A DNA stretch of 64,000 nucleotides from Candidatus Rifleibacteriota bacterium. Lineage in GTDB: Bacteria > Muiribacteriota > Ozemobacteria > Ozemobacterales > Ozemobacteraceae. The notes beneath the pieces were generated by a model. It was not told the DNA's origin. It worked only from the letters and a program-made list of their open reading frames with translations, and did no database searches. Position numbers and translations under genes: made by a program. The stretch covers positions 1 through 64,000 of the forward strand of contig CAJOND010000001.1 of assembly GCA_905236675.1 (NCBI GenBank). The letters are read 5' to 3'. This document shows positions 63,669-64,000 of this stretch, piece after piece; positions within the stretch are counted from its first letter, which is position 1, and each line of letters opens with the position of its first letter.

Positions 63669-64000
63669 AATATTTCTTGATACAGCTCCAATAATATATT
63701 TTGTTGAACAAAAAGAAAAATATTTAGAACAGATTAAGAATATTTTTAAATCTAATTACCTTTCTGAATATTACACTTCAACAATTTCTATTGCAGAATA
63801 TTCTTTATATCCCTATCTTTATGATAAATCGTTATTAAAAGACTATAACAAGTTTATTGATAGAATGGGAATAAATCTAATAGATATAAATAAAGAAATT
63901 GCAGAGAAATCAGCTTTAATTAAATCTCAATATAAATTTTTCAAAACTGCAGATTCTCTGCAACTAGCTTCCGCATTAGCGTATAACTGTGACTTATTTA
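63649..64000 (+). CDS. PIN-domain toxin (VapC-type), cut by window end
   Basis: The gene starts at ATG 63649, overlapping the antitoxin. It encodes MKNEYSKIFLDTAPIIYFVE (first acidic PIN motif, D11), then YTSTISIAEYSLYPY (conserved Ser and Glu) and KTADSLQLASALAY (third acidic motif). PIN toxins are Mg-dependent ribonucleases that often cut tRNA or rRNA. At least 117 residues are in the window; the last acidic residues probably lie beyond it. Confidence 0.85.
   Translation, partial: MKNEYSKIFLDTAPIIYFVEQKEKYLEQIKNIFKSNYLSEYYTSTISIAEYSLYPYLYDKSLLKDYNKFIDRMGINLIDINKEIAEKSALIKSQYKFFKTADSLQLASALAYNCDLF

Overview
The window is AT-rich DNA from a bacterium that is probably anaerobic and fermentative and has a diderm-type envelope. 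The evidence is butyrate kinase, an oxygen-labile Fe-S type L-serine dehydratase, many lipoproteins with clean lipoboxes, GspI/J/K-like pseudopilins and a Tad-type pilus motor. The lineage cannot be fixed from sequence reading alone. The long Ig/IPT lipoproteins, oversized pseudopilins and fused Tad proteins suggest a gut or sediment candidate phylum (Riflebacteria-like, low confidence). No rRNA, tRNA or CRISPR array was seen.

Layout. 1-1.3 kb: an IS4-type transposase cut by the window edge and broken or slipped at an A9 run. 1.5-8.1 kb (-): a single-gene NRPS, half-C/A/T/C/A/T/reductase, the architecture of pyrazinone and dipeptide-aldehyde synthetases. 8.3-12 kb (-): two small membrane proteins, a truncated Na+/alanine symporter and a MATE transporter fused to a GHKL ATPase domain. 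12.2-16.1 kb (+): an IPT lipoprotein and a glycine-zipper exported protein that looks highly expressed. 16.2-28.2 kb (+): two paralogous four-gene pseudopilin cassettes (TPR anchor, giant GspK-like, GspI-like, GspJ-like). They lie on either side of an infC-rpmI-rplT operon that has an AUU start and an attenuator leader. 28.3-31.9 kb: a large gluzincin-type metalloprotease lipoprotein. 31.9-38.8 kb: a coiled-coil zinc-ribbon protein and its small neighbour (-), then TadZ-TadA and TadB-TadC fusion proteins (+). 38.8-54.7 kb: mostly housekeeping and small accessory genes: DUF523, an SLH-like protein, a catalytically dead M16 double-domain protein, RlmI-like methyltransferase, a DUF4160/DUF2442 pair, MutT, Buk, bifunctional Rel, type-4 uracil-DNA glycosylase, short FloA, two divergent pseudopilin-like proteins and serine dehydratase. 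54.7-55.3 kb: a cluster of dispersed repeats. 55.3-57.5 kb (-): an SLC12-like permease. 57.6-63.3 kb (-): an ispF remnant, HsdR, a RelB/DinJ-MazF-type toxin-antitoxin pair and HsdS, with no HsdM. 63.4-64 kb: a VapBC-type pair running off the window.

How the genes fit together. The pseudopilin cassettes and the Tad motor genes together suggest one or more envelope-spanning filament or secretion machines, with the metalloprotease and IPT lipoproteins as possible surface partners (inference). The NRPS could make a dipeptide aldehyde that cyclises; no phosphopantetheinyl transferase is in the window. The intergenic regions carry at least four families of short dispersed repeats, one of which supplies the stop codon of the NRPS. 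The right end is a defence/addiction island built by insertions: type I restriction genes, two TA pairs, a duplicated hsdS start and a truncated housekeeping gene.
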